DNA of 64,000 nt from Bombella apis (GTDB lineage Bacteria; Pseudomonadota; Alphaproteobacteria; Acetobacterales; Acetobacteraceae): contig NZ_JAGJTM010000001.1 of NCBI RefSeq assembly GCF_018221685.1, positions 1 to 64,000 on the forward strand. Reading direction: 5' to 3'. This document shows, one piece after another, positions 26,191-34,491 of the stretch; position 1 is the stretch's first letter; the number at the start of each line of letters is the position of its first letter. A program made the position numbers and the translations under genes. Under the pieces are notes generated by a model. It made no database searches and had not been told where the DNA came from. It was given only the letters and a program-made list of their open reading frames with translations.

Positions 26191-26610
26191 TTACCCCTCG
26201 CTCCCTTCACGGCGGCGGCCAAGGCCGATGCGCCGTGCAAGGGAAGAACGATGATTGGCATAGTTGGGAGCAACCATCGGATATTCCGGCGGCAGCCCCC
26301 AACGCTCACGATATTCCTGCGGTGTCATGTTGTAGGCTGTCTTGAGGTGACGACGCAGCAGCTTCAGCTTTTTACCGTCTTCCAGGCAAATGATATAATC
26401 GGGGAAGACCGACTTGCGGGGCGGTACGGCCGGTACCGGTTTTTCGGGCTCTGCCTCCACGGCAACACCGGCCCCTGCAAGGGCACCGTGCACCGAACGG
26501 ACAAGGTCCGGCAGAGTTTCGGCAGCAACATCATGACTGCTCACATACGCCGTGACGATCTGTGCTGTCAGCTGACGCAGGGCCTGTGTTTCTGTCTCAG
26601 ACGACGACAT
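26191..26610 (-). CDS. mucR: MucR/Ros-family transcriptional regulator
   Basis: A 139-residue MucR-type regulator, a global H-NS-like regulator in Alphaproteobacteria binding AT-rich DNA. The family block FPDYIICLEDGKKLKLLRRH is followed by YNMTPQEYRERWGLPPEYPMV. Of the four zinc ligands only Cys75 and His88 remain: the second Cys is Asp78, and the second His is missing (TAYN). Zinc-free MucR homologues are known in rhizobia. N-terminal 1-45 looks helical and may mediate oligomerisation. The ATG at 26610 has AGG six bases upstream. Confidence 0.92.
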   Translation of the reverse strand: MSSSETETQALRQLTAQIVTAYVSSHDVAAETLPDLVRSVHGALAGAGVAVEAEPEKPVPAVPPRKSVFPDYIICLEDGKKLKLLRRHLKTAYNMTPQEYRERWGLPPEYPMVAPNYANHRSSLARRIGLGRRREGSEG

Positions 26611-27074
26611 AAAAAACCTATCTCCCAAGAAATTTAGTTCGACCTATAACGGATTGTAGAAAAAGACAACAAGAAAAACCGTTTCTGTAATAGTAAACAC
26701 TTGTTGATAAGATAAGAAAATCCACAACATAGACAGAACTTCTTACAAAATCACGACATTACATAAGAGAACTTCTCCCTTCCGCCTGCGCCCAAATAGC
26801 ACCATTTCTCACAGGGAAATACAGGCGCCCTACAAAGATCACGCTGTTTTATAAGGAATATTCATCATGAATGACATGACAAGTCTTATAGAAGGCTGTT
26901 ACATGGAGCAGACAAGGAAAGACGTTACAAGAACATAACAGCTGCAAGATCATGTACATGACGACCTACCATTACAGGCATACCACACAGCCTGACCGAC
27001 CCTTGTTCAACAGCTATTCCAGCATTACACGGCCCATACGTCGTGCCATGCAAAAGAAGACAGGGTATGACCTG
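26611..27074. other. AT-rich intergenic region upstream of mucR
   Basis: About 460 bases with no gene of normal size, clearly richer in A and T than the surroundings (for instance 26650-26770). It must hold the mucR promoter on the minus strand. MucR proteins bind AT-rich DNA and usually repress their own genes, so binding here is plausible. A 23-codon ORF with a ribosome binding site is listed separately. Confidence 0.6.
26867..26938 (+). CDS. Possible 23-residue peptide
   Basis: A mini-ORF (MNDMTSLIEGCYMEQTRKDV... ending TRT) with AAGGAA eight bases before its ATG. It lies in the AT-rich gap upstream of mucR, on the opposite strand. Nothing else supports it; the fit may be chance. Confidence 0.2.
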   Translation: MNDMTSLIEGCYMEQTRKDVTRT

Positions 27075-27581
27075 TCAGAGCGACCACCTCAAAAGACGGG
27101 CATCCTCACCATCGTCGTAATAACGACGCCGCACCGCTACCTGCTGAAAGCCGCACCGCCCATACAAGGCAAAAGCGGCTTCATTACTGAACCGCACTTC
27201 CAGAAACAGGGTGGCTGCCTCCTGTCGGGCCCGATTGATGAGATGGGAGAGCAACCGATGCGCCAGACCCTGCCGCTGCCATTGTGGATGCACCCCCAGA
27301 GACAGGACCTCACCTTCATCCAGCACATGACGACTGATGATGAAACCCACAGGAACATCACTCACGCAAACCAGCCAGGCCTCCACACCCGGCAGGGCCA
27401 GAATCTGCCCGCAGGCTGCCTCATCCCAAGGGTCACGTCCCGAAAAGGCCGCATGATGCAGGGCCGACACGACACGGGCTGCCTCTGGCCCCACAGCCAC
27501 CAGCTCAGGCCCCTGCACGTCCGACCGGACCTCCCTCTGGCCATCATGATCCGCCCTGTCCGGACAGCCCGTGCCAGACAT
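27075..27581 (-). CDS. rimI: Ribosomal protein S18 N-terminal acetyltransferase RimI-like
   Basis: A 168-residue GNAT protein next to tsaB, the usual RimI position. The acetyl-CoA binding motif is HPQWQRQGLAHRLL (about 98-111), preceded by EVLSLGV and followed by FLEVRFSNEAAFALYGRCGF, the RimI hallmark. It would acetylate the N-terminus of S18 or other proteins. The ATG overlaps the tsaB stop by one base (TGATG), indicating coupling. Confidence 0.93.
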   Translation of the reverse strand: MSGTGCPDRADHDGQREVRSDVQGPELVAVGPEAARVVSALHHAAFSGRDPWDEAACGQILALPGVEAWLVCVSDVPVGFIISRHVLDEGEVLSLGVHPQWQRQGLAHRLLSHLINRARQEAATLFLEVRFSNEAAFALYGRCGFQQVAVRRRYYDDGEDARLLRWSL

Positions 27582-28267
27582 CACTGCGGTGCCGGTCTCA
27601 GACCACCTGCCGGGGGTTTTGCCTCCGGGGGGTCCACATACAGGGGTTCAAGCGGGTAGGCCTCGACCGTCCCATCATCCAGACTCTGGCAGGCAGCCCT
27701 GAAAATGCCTTCCGCCGTCGGAGCGGCATGAGGCAGGCGGACCACGTTATTCCCCAGAACACCACAGCCTGTCTGGCCACTCAGCTCCGGCAAGGCATCA
27801 TCCCCATGGACGGCATCACCTGCCACGACCGGCCAGCTCCCCGGCTGAATCTCGCCTACCGGCAGGGCACAGGCCTCCCGCCCCGGCGCATCCACAAAAA
27901 CCCGCCCCCGACGGGCAAGGCACAGGATAGTGGCCTCATCATGCTTCATGGTCGCCCGCAGTGCATCACCCAGCCGAACACCTACGCCCCGACAGGACCA
28001 TCCCCGGACCAACCCGGCAGCAAGGGAAAGAGACGCTCTCAACCCCGTAAAAGAGCCCGGGCCAACCACAGCCACCACCATCTCCGGTGGTTCTTTCCAA
28101 CCGGCCCGGGCCAACATGGCCTGCACGGCCGGAGCAAAACGTTCCGAAGCACCACGCCCGGACAGCACCTGTTCATCCACCACCTGGCCATGTTCCAGCA
28201 GGGCGATCAGATTGCTCTGCCCCCGTCCGGCTCCCGCCCCGTTCATGACGAGACACCGCCCCGGCAT
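27581..28267 (-). CDS. tsaB: tRNA threonylcarbamoyladenosine protein TsaB
   Basis: Partner of TsaD and TsaE in forming t6A37 of tRNA. The 228-residue ASKHA-fold protein has the signature VVGPGSFTGLRASLS near residue 70, with PGRCLVMNGAG at the start, where the phosphate loop is less conserved than usual. The usual C-terminal PLEPLYVDPPEAK (PxYLR-like) follows. The ATG overlaps the nitroreductase stop by one base (TGATG). tsaD and tsaE are not in the window. Confidence 0.93.
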   Translation of the reverse strand: MPGRCLVMNGAGAGRGQSNLIALLEHGQVVDEQVLSGRGASERFAPAVQAMLARAGWKEPPEMVVAVVGPGSFTGLRASLSLAAGLVRGWSCRGVGVRLGDALRATMKHDEATILCLARRGRVFVDAPGREACALPVGEIQPGSWPVVAGDAVHGDDALPELSGQTGCGVLGNNVVRLPHAAPTAEGIFRAACQSLDDGTVEAYPLEPLYVDPPEAKPPAGGLRPAPQ

Positions 28268-28893
28268 CACAGCCACAGGCAGACTTCCTCATAAGGCAGG
28301 CGGGGCGCCCGGGGAGAAGATGCTTCCCCCCCGGGATAACCCAGTGCCACGAGGAAATTGGCCCGCCAGCCCTGCTTGCGGAAACATTCCTCCTCCACCA
28401 TCACGGCATCAAAGCCGGACATGGGCCGCACAGCCAGCCCCAGCGCACGGGCTGCCATGATAAGATAGGCCCCCTGAAGGGTACCGTTACGAAACGCCGT
28501 CTCGTCACTCAGCCCGACATCAGCCGCATACCAGTCCCGCAGGCCGGGCATGGGGTTGAGAGTCTCGAATTTCTCGAAAAACAGGGGATCATACCCGACA
28601 ACAACCAGCACCGGCGCCGTCATGGCCATCTCCGCATTGCCCAGAGACAGGGCAGGCCGGATTTTCTGCCGGGCCTCTTCCGTCTTCAGGAAAGCGAAGC
28701 GGGCCGGTGAGCAGTTGCCCGATGTTGGCCCCATCCTGAGCAGATCGTAAAGACGATGCAGGACATCATCACCCACTGGCCGGTCAGAAAAACAGTCTGC
28801 CGTGCGGCAGCGTGTAAAAAGCTCCTCGGCCAGAACAGGGCTGGAGACCTCTCCTTCTGCCGGCTGCCCCTCCGGGGCTGGTGATGATGTCAT
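28267..28893 (-). CDS. Nitroreductase family protein, RutE/HadB-type (malonic semialdehyde reductase-like)
   Basis: A 208-residue flavin reductase of the nitroreductase fold. Blocks typical of the RutE/HadB group are LRMGPTSGNCSPARFAFLK, APVLVVVGYDPLFFEKF, AFRNGTLQGAYLIMAARALG, RPMSGFD and FLVALGYPGG. RutE reduces malonic semialdehyde in uracil breakdown, but no rut genes are nearby, so the substrate is open. It lies between nfuA and tsaB with a 6-base gap and a 1-base overlap. GAGGAG precedes its ATG. Confidence 0.9.
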   Translation of the reverse strand: MTSSPAPEGQPAEGEVSSPVLAEELFTRCRTADCFSDRPVGDDVLHRLYDLLRMGPTSGNCSPARFAFLKTEEARQKIRPALSLGNAEMAMTAPVLVVVGYDPLFFEKFETLNPMPGLRDWYAADVGLSDETAFRNGTLQGAYLIMAARALGLAVRPMSGFDAVMVEEECFRKQGWRANFLVALGYPGGEASSPRAPRLPYEEVCLWL

Positions 28894-28899
28894 CAGCTT

Positions 28900-29481
28900 T
28901 TACTCCTCTACAGGTTCAACCGCCGTCACCTCCGGGATGTAGTGACGGAGCATGTTCTCCACACCGTGCCGCAATGTAGCCTTGGAAGACGGACAGCCAG
29001 AGCAGGCGCCCTGCATGCTCAGATAGACGACACCTTCCCGATAACCACGGAAGACTATGTCCCCCCCATCGCTGGCCACGGCCGGACGGACCCGTGTATC
29101 CAGAAGCTCCTTCACCCGGGCCACGATCTCGCTGTCCTCGGGAAAGATGTCAGCCTCCGGGGCAGCGATGTCTTCTGCAAGGGCTGGCTTCCCGCTTTTG
29201 AAGAAATCTGTCAGGGCCACCAGCACCTGCGGACGCAGTGCATCCCAGTCGGCTCCATCATCCTTCGTGACAGAAACAAAATCACTTCCCAGGAAGACAC
29301 GCTTCACCTCGGCCATGCCAAAAAGAACATCTGCCAGAGCAGAACGCCCCGCCACGACCCCGGCCTCTGCAAAATCGACAGGGGACCGGTCGCCCGTCAC
29401 GTCACGACCCGGCAAAAATTTCAGTGTCGCCGGGTTGGGAGTATCTTCAGTTTCAATCATCATAAGATCATTCTGTGTCAT
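28900..29481 (-). CDS. nfuA: NifU-like Fe-S scaffold/carrier protein (Nfu)
   Basis: A 193-residue Nfu protein delivering [4Fe-4S] clusters. The N-terminal Nfu_N domain (ETEDTPNPATLKFLPGRDV) is followed by a NifU C-terminal domain with the cluster-binding CxxC in GACSGCPSS (about 160-163) and the ending MLRHYIPEV. Start ATG 29481 with AGAGAGG upstream. It heads a leftward run nfuA, nitroreductase, tsaB, rimI; mtaB and other Fe-S enzymes in the window are possible clients. Confidence 0.95.
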   Translation of the reverse strand: MTQNDLMMIETEDTPNPATLKFLPGRDVTGDRSPVDFAEAGVVAGRSALADVLFGMAEVKRVFLGSDFVSVTKDDGADWDALRPQVLVALTDFFKSGKPALAEDIAAPEADIFPEDSEIVARVKELLDTRVRPAVASDGGDIVFRGYREGVVYLSMQGACSGCPSSKATLRHGVENMLRHYIPEVTAVEPVEE

Positions 29482-29645
29482 GAACGCCTCTCTTATCAGA
29501 TACCCGATGGAATGAGCACCCTCTAACGCAACTCTACCACTTTTGGACCTTTATAGTCCTATTTGCAGACAGTATGTATATCAGACTGGCAGAACAGGCT
29601 ACCTCTGCCACGTTCCCCCTTCTCCAGCTCCACCCAAGAGGATCC

Positions 29646-30764
29646 ATGACACCCCCCTCCACCGCACTCCCTGCCAACAGCATGTCGGCCATTCCGCCGG
29701 GTGTGGCCACTGGCGGTGCATACCGTACCCTGCTCCGGGCCTGCCAGATGGGGAGCTATGCCCTTCCGGCTGTCAATGTCAGCAGTTCATCCACTGCCAA
29801 TGCAGCTCTTGCCGCAGCACGGGCCAACAGGGCTGACATCATCATCCAGATTTCCGCCGGAGGGGCCCGCTTCTACGCTGGCCAGTCCCTGCCGGATGAG
29901 CAGCAGGCCCGGATTCTGGGGGCCGTGGCTCTGGCACGGCATGTCCATCTTCTGGCCCGCCATTACGGGGTAGCCGTCATCCTCCATACGGACCACGCCA
30001 ACCGTCCCCTGCTGGGCTGGATTGACGGGCTCGTGGAAGAAAGCCGCCGCCACCACGAACAGACAGGCCAACCCCTGTTCTCCTCCCACATGCTCGACCT
30101 CTCGACAGAACCGGTCGCCGACAACATCGCCACGGCAGCGACCCTGATGAAAAAACTGTCCCCTCTGGGAATCGGCCTTGAGATCGAACTGGGAATCACG
30201 GGGGGAGAAGAAGACGGCATTGGCAACGAGCTGCATGGCACCGGACCGGCTGACCATCCCTCCCTCTATACAAGTCCGGAAGATGTTCTGACCGCATGGA
30301 AGACCCTGTCCCCTCTGGGGATGCTTTCCATCGCTGCCTCATTCGGGAATGTTCACGGGGTCTACGCCCCCGGCAATGTCCGCCTCCGCCCGGACATACT
30401 CCGCAGGTCCCAGGCTCTCGTGGCCGAGCGGCTCCAGACGGGCCCCAATCCTGTTCCTCTGGTCTTCCATGGCGGGTCTGGATCGGATGAAGACGCCATA
30501 AAACAGGCTGTCAGCTTCGGGGTCTTCAAATTCAACATCGATACAGACACCCAGTTCGCCTACGCACAAGGTGTGGCCCGTTACATGCAGGAACATGAAG
30601 AAGCCTTCGCCCATCAGGTCTCACCCGTAACGGGGCGGCCACTGAAAAAACAGTACGACATCCGTACCTGGATGAAGGCCGGAGAGGACAGTTTCATCCA
30701 ACGGCTGACAGACAGTTTCCGTGTACTCGGGGCTCAGGGGCGCAGCACTGCCCGCCAGCCCTGA
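29646..30764 (+). CDS. fbaA: Class II fructose-bisphosphate aldolase
   Basis: Zinc-dependent aldolase splitting fructose-1,6-bisphosphate in glycolysis/gluconeogenesis. The 372-residue protein is the E. coli FbaA type: ALPAVNVSSSSTANAALAAA, zinc His in ILHTDHANR (about 112), EIELGITGGEEDG, NVHGVYAPGN and FHGGSGSDED with further zinc and phosphate ligands, and FKFNIDTDTQFA. Start ATG 29646 follows AGAGG by five bases; earlier open codons are discounted. Divergent from nfuA. Confidence 0.95.
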   Translation: MTPPSTALPANSMSAIPPGVATGGAYRTLLRACQMGSYALPAVNVSSSSTANAALAAARANRADIIIQISAGGARFYAGQSLPDEQQARILGAVALARHVHLLARHYGVAVILHTDHANRPLLGWIDGLVEESRRHHEQTGQPLFSSHMLDLSTEPVADNIATAATLMKKLSPLGIGLEIELGITGGEEDGIGNELHGTGPADHPSLYTSPEDVLTAWKTLSPLGMLSIAASFGNVHGVYAPGNVRLRPDILRRSQALVAERLQTGPNPVPLVFHGGSGSDEDAIKQAVSFGVFKFNIDTDTQFAYAQGVARYMQEHEEAFAHQVSPVTGRPLKKQYDIRTWMKAGEDSFIQRLTDSFRVLGAQGRSTARQP

Positions 30765-30776
30765 CCGTCCGCTCCA

Positions 30777-31079
30777 TCAGCGGGCAGATGGAACCGCAGC
30801 CGGTTTCTGACAGGAAACCGTCTCCACCGCCCCTTGCCCACAAACAGGCAGGGGGCCATGCCGCCCCGGCAGGGGCCAGAAAATCTCAATACCCAGAGAG
30901 ACAAGCATGAGCAGGGCTGCCAGCAGCACCCATGGCAGAAAACGTGGCCTGTGACCCAGAAGAGGCGGGATACCCGTCTCCCGCTGGAACCGGCGCCCTT
31001 CCTCCAGCAAAGCCGCTGAATCCGGGACAGGACCAGCAGGCCGGTCTTCCTCTTCAGGGAAAAGGTCAGAGCCGGACAC
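30777..31079 (-). CDS. Hypothetical single-pass membrane protein, coupled to thyX
   Basis: A 100-residue protein with an acidic, Pro-rich N-terminal part (1-45), one hydrophobic segment (PWVLLAALLMLVSLGIEIFW, about 49-68) and a short C-terminal tail with two cysteines (VCGQ, VSCQK). The start is GTG, three bases after the thyX stop, with GGAGGG inside thyX as ribosome binding site, so translation is coupled. No family recognised. The cysteines would face the periplasm if the N-terminus is cytosolic. Confidence 0.75.
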   Translation of the reverse strand: MSGSDLFPEEEDRPAGPVPDSAALLEEGRRFQRETGIPPLLGHRPRFLPWVLLAALLMLVSLGIEIFWPLPGRHGPLPVCGQGAVETVSCQKPAAVPSAR

Positions 31080-31082
31080 GTC

Positions 31083-31988
31083 TCAGCCCTCCAGAACAGC
31101 CTGCATCTCTGTCCATTCCCGCTTCGTCAGGCCGGATGTTTCCTGCGTGACACTCTCCCCGGCAAGGCGGCGGCGCAGCACCTTCAGCATCCCGGCAGAG
31201 AAGCTGTAAGCTCCGAGGCGATAATCCTCAAAAGCCTGTGCCGTATGCGGTACCCACGCCTTGAGAATCTCGATCATCTTCTGGGCATAGACACGGATTT
31301 CATACTGGGCATGTGGGTCGGACCGCAGCGCCAGAAAATGCATCAGATTATGGAGGTCAATCTTCCAGTACCACTGCGTGTAGGTGTTGAGTGTCAGATT
31401 GATGCGGGCCAGTTCCCGGGCCACACCCAGCCCCTCCGGGTCGAGCAGCTGCTCATAGTCGCCATAACATTGCAGGGCATCCCGCTGGAGAATGGACAGC
31501 ACCTCTGCCGCTGTCTCTGCGCTGAGGGTCTCGCCCCGCCCCTGATTGTTGACCTTGCTCTGCGCAGCAATCTGCGTGGCATCGGGCAGATAGAACTCCC
31601 TGTCCAGTACGGAATACCGGGCAGAATATTCATTCACGCTGGCCATGCGGTGACGAATCCACTGCCGGGCGACAAAAAGTGGCAGTTTCACGTGAAACTT
31701 GATCTCGCACATTTCAAACGGTGTGGAGTGACGATGCCGCATCAGATAGCGGATGAGCCCGGCATCTTCCGACGTCTTCCGTGTTCCTTTGCCGTAGGAC
31801 ACACGGGCCGCCTGCACGACAGCCGAATCATCCCCCATATAGTCCACGACACGGATGAAACCATGATCCAGCAGCGGGAAAGGCTCAAAAAGAAGTGCCT
31901 CCATGGCCGGAACGGTCGGCCGCACCGTCTGGTTGGGGGCGGCACGCACGGCCTCTATTTCGGAACGCTGCTCGTCTGTCAGGGCCAT
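31083..31988 (-). CDS. thyX: Flavin-dependent thymidylate synthase ThyX
   Basis: Makes dTMP from dUMP using FAD, methylene-tetrahydrofolate and NADPH. The 301-residue protein has the ThyX motif [14 protein letters not shown] (about residue 110), an upstream [18 protein letters not shown] block that contains substrate-binding residues, and [20 protein letters not shown]. The ATG at 31988 follows GGGAGAGAAG. It is followed directly by a small membrane protein gene. No thyA is seen in the window. Confidence 0.97.
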   Translation of the reverse strand: MALTDEQRSEIEAVRAAPNQTVRPTVPAMEALLFEPFPLLDHGFIRVVDYMGDDSAVVQAARVSYGKGTRKTSEDAGLIRYLMRHRHSTPFEMCEIKFHVKLPLFVARQWIRHRMASVNEYSARYSVLDREFYLPDATQIAAQSKVNNQGRGETLSAETAAEVLSILQRDALQCYGDYEQLLDPEGLGVARELARINLTLNTYTQWYWKIDLHNLMHFLALRSDPHAQYEIRVYAQKMIEILKAWVPHTAQAFEDYRLGAYSFSAGMLKVLRRRLAGESVTQETSGLTKREWTEMQAVLEG

Positions 31989-32135
31989 GACTTCTCTCCC
32001 GCTCATCTGGCTGTGCCGGGCTATTATCCACGGAGGTGGATCAGCACGGCCATCCACTTCCCCCAGCTACTGAATGTAACCATAACGGTGACAGATGTAA
32101 CCGCCCAGATGGCAGAAGGGAAGGCCCGTTTCACC

Positions 32136-32164
32136 TTGCCATACCGGACATAACTGCCTATATT
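32136..32164 (+). promoter_or_regulatory. ssrA: Promoter of the tmRNA gene
   Basis: TTGCCA (32136-32141), a 17-base spacer and TATATT (32159-32164). Predicted start near 32171-32176, matching the 5' end expected for the acceptor piece of the tmRNA. It lies in the gap upstream of divergent thyX. Confidence 0.7.
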
Positions 32165-32175
32165 TGTTCCTGCTG

Positions 32176-32450
32176 GAGGCTTCGGCCTTGGCTATGGCGA
32201 TAAACGGTAGATGGAATAAGTGTTGTGGACCCGGGGGCAGTGCCCGGCGTCTCCACCATCAGCCTTCCGGGCTGGCGCTATGGGGACGAAACAGGCTCGA
32301 CACGCATGGTAAAGATCTACTTTTTGCCCGGTATTGTTCCGCCGTCATCGGGCTGACTTTACAAGTGCCAACGATAACTCTGAGGTGCTCGCTGTTGCTG
32401 CATAAGCGATAAGCGCGGTCCGGGGGGTGCACCGGGCAACAGAAGCCCCC
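32176..32450 (+). ncRNA. ssrA: tmRNA (ssrA), circularly permuted two-piece form
   Basis: Rescues stalled ribosomes and tags the nascent protein for degradation. The order is permuted as in other Alphaproteobacteria. The acceptor piece (about 32176-32258) ends with T-stem CCGGG/CCCGG, acceptor CGTCTCC and encoded ACCA. A short intervening sequence (32259-32281) follows. The coding piece starts GGGGACG (32282), whose seven bases pair with CGTCTCC, and carries the tag reading frame 32367-32405, encoding ANDNSEVLAVAA and TAA. A conserved pseudoknot region (GGTGCACCGGGCAACAGAAG) follows. The exact ends of the mature pieces are estimates. The gene for the tag adaptor SspB follows. Confidence 0.93.
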
Positions 32451-32493
32451 CCACCTGTTTCTTTTCTGAAACACCATCCCACGATAAAAGGTC

Positions 32494-32519
32494 GGGCCGG
32501 AAAATATGCAACCCGGCCC
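32494..32519 (+). other. Hairpin between ssrA and sspB
   Basis: GGGCCGG and CCGGCCC form a 7-bp GC stem with a 12-base loop, 40 bases after ssrA. The T-tract after it is poor, so it is a possible weak terminator or a leader hairpin of sspB. Confidence 0.35.
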
Positions 32520-32590
32520 CTTGCGATTTCATGTCGCCTGTCGCACACCTGAGGTAACTTCCCAGATGCAACAGGTGATGGTGCTGTTCC

Positions 32591-33244
32591 ATGAGTGATG
32601 ATACCAACGGCTCCGACGGGCTCGGCCCCTCCATGCCAGCCAGCCTCCTCCCTTATGACCGCTGGATGGAGGATGCCCAGCGTATCGTCATGATCAAGGC
32701 GCTGGACCATGTCAGCGAACATGGCCTCCCTGGTGACCATCATTTCTACATGACATTCCGTACCGACATGCCGGGAGTGGACATCCCCTCCCGCCTCAAG
32801 GATCGCTACCCGGAAGAAATGACCATCGTCCTGCAACACCAGTTCCAGAACCTGACGGTGGACCATGACACCCGGACCTTCTCTGTCGGGCTGTCCTTTG
32901 GCGGCATCCCCAGCACCCTGCACATCCCTCTGGGAGCGGTCACGGCCTTTGCGGACCCTCACATCCATCTCGTCATGCATTTCACGCCCCAGCAGCACAT
33001 GGCAGATGCCGACACTCCGACAGACCCTGACCTCCACGGAGGGGACAAGGGCGGTCTGGCCGAGGTCCACACCTTCCACCCCTCGGCAGACGAACCGAAG
33101 GCACATGCCGGAACCAGTGCAGGCCATGACGGTGACTCCCATGACCAGGAAAATGAGGGGGCGAAGGTTGTCAGTCTGGCAGCCTTCCGCAAGAAACCCT
33201 CAAGCAATGATCCCTCTGGAACCCCTGATGACAGGGACCGCTGA
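32591..33244 (+). CDS. sspB: ClpXP adaptor SspB (alphaproteobacterial type)
   Basis: Delivers tmRNA-tagged proteins to ClpXP. The 217-residue protein has the SspB fold (about 20-140) with KALDHVSEHGLPGDHHFYMT, PEEMTIVLQHQFQNL and a LSFGGIPSTLHIP strand region, then a long acidic flexible linker, and a C-terminal ClpX-docking motif, AKVVSLAAFRKKP (about 192-204). This matches SspB-alpha of Caulobacter and rhizobia. It lies about 140 bases downstream of ssrA on the same strand. The ribosome binding site before ATG 32591 is weak. Confidence 0.92.
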   Translation: MSDDTNGSDGLGPSMPASLLPYDRWMEDAQRIVMIKALDHVSEHGLPGDHHFYMTFRTDMPGVDIPSRLKDRYPEEMTIVLQHQFQNLTVDHDTRTFSVGLSFGGIPSTLHIPLGAVTAFADPHIHLVMHFTPQQHMADADTPTDPDLHGGDKGGLAEVHTFHPSADEPKAHAGTSAGHDGDSHDQENEGAKVVSLAAFRKKPSSNDPSGTPDDRDR

Positions 33245-33259
33245 GCAGGGACCGGGCGT

Positions 33260-34378
33260 GTGACCCTGTCCTCCCTCTCCTGGCGCTCCCATGGGTCACG
33301 ATGGGCAGAGCTGGTATTTTTTTCTGCCGTGATTTCCGGCCTCTTCATGCTGCTGCATCTGACAGCGGGCATGATGCTGGGCCCCATGGCGGCCGGCATC
33401 ATCCTGTCGATCAGGAACCGTGGCGTCACCATCAAACCCGTTTTCTTTACCATGGCACAGGCCATACTGGCCTGTGTGGTCGTCAACAGCCTGACAGGCT
33501 CTGTCCTCCACCACATCATGTCCCACTGGGTACTGGTTCTTTTCAGTGTCCTCTCCGTCATCCTTGTCAGTTTTTCCACGGGGGCCTGTCTGGCCTGGTT
33601 CGGGGTCATGCCGGGGACGACGGCCCTCTGGGGCACATCACCGGGCGCAGCCTCCACCATGGTCATGCTCTGCGGGTCTTTCGGAGCTGATACAAGGCTG
33701 ACAGCCTTCATGCTCTATTTCAGGGTCATCATGGTTGCCGTTGCCACGTCCCTGATTTCATGGATCGTCATACGCACGGGCCACGCCACTCCCACGCCCG
33801 CACCAATGCGAGGCAACCTGCTACCTACACTGCTGCTTGTCACCATCAGTACGGTCATCGGCCTCAGGCTGCGTTCACCAGCGGCAACACTTCTGCTGAC
33901 CATTCTGACAGGTGCCACAGCCCAGCTGAGTGGCCTGTTCCAGATCAGCGCCCCTTTCTGGATCCGCATCCCGGCCTATCTGACCATCGGCTGGTCCATC
34001 GGGCTGCGTTTCACCGCACCCGTCCTGCGTTATGCACTCCGCTCCATCCCAGCGGTCGCCCTCTCCTCCATGACACTCATTGCCAGCTGCGCCCTGCTGG
34101 CCCTGCCGGTAGCCCATTTCGCCCGGATTGACCTCCTCAGTGCCTACCTGGCCACAAGCCCGGGCGGGCTGGACACCATCATCGTCATCAGCGCCAACGT
34201 CCCGATTGCCCTGCCCTTCATCATTGCCATGCAGACAGCCCGGATGCTCGCCATCATCACGCTCGGGCCAGCCATTGCCCGTCCCCTTGGGCGATGGCTG
34301 GAACGCCATACCAGCCGCACGGCCGCCATGCCTGAGCAGATGGAGCAGCTGCCCCGCTCCCCTCCCACAAGCAAGTAA
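33260..34378 (+). CDS. AbrB-family (duplicated domain) membrane protein
   Basis: A 372-residue polytopic inner-membrane protein with about ten hydrophobic segments arranged as two similar halves. Repeat signature blocks are MLGPMAAGIIL with MPGTTALWGTSPGAASTMVML in the first half and YLATSPGGLDTIIVISA in the second, which fits the AbrB/YdeD-like family once called ammonia monooxygenase regulators. Transport substrate unknown. The start is GTG 33260, 15 bases after sspB, so it may be co-transcribed with it. Confidence 0.85.
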   Translation: MTLSSLSWRSHGSRWAELVFFSAVISGLFMLLHLTAGMMLGPMAAGIILSIRNRGVTIKPVFFTMAQAILACVVVNSLTGSVLHHIMSHWVLVLFSVLSVILVSFSTGACLAWFGVMPGTTALWGTSPGAASTMVMLCGSFGADTRLTAFMLYFRVIMVAVATSLISWIVIRTGHATPTPAPMRGNLLPTLLLVTISTVIGLRLRSPAATLLLTILTGATAQLSGLFQISAPFWIRIPAYLTIGWSIGLRFTAPVLRYALRSIPAVALSSMTLIASCALLALPVAHFARIDLLSAYLATSPGGLDTIIVISANVPIALPFIIAMQTARMLAIITLGPAIARPLGRWLERHTSRTAAMPEQMEQLPRSPPTSK

Positions 34379-34425
34379 CCCCGGAAGAGGGCACGGCCAC
34401 GCCGCCTGCTGGCATGACGGCAAAG

Positions 34426-34452
34426 AAAAACCCTCCACGAAGGAGGGCTTTT
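34426..34452. terminator. Bidirectional terminator between the AbrB-family and glycosyltransferase genes
   Basis: CCCTCC-ACGAA-GGAGGG with AAAAA on the left and CTTTT on the right gives a hairpin with T-tract on both strands, between two convergent genes. Confidence 0.8.
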
Positions 34453-34491
34453 CCATATTCCAGCACTGCCTGAATGGGTTGAACCCCCAGT

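Noticed and set aside
26952..27659. Plus-strand frame of 235 codons over rimI and its upstream gap
   Set aside because: Most of it is antisense to rimI and tsaB, with no ribosome binding site or domain.
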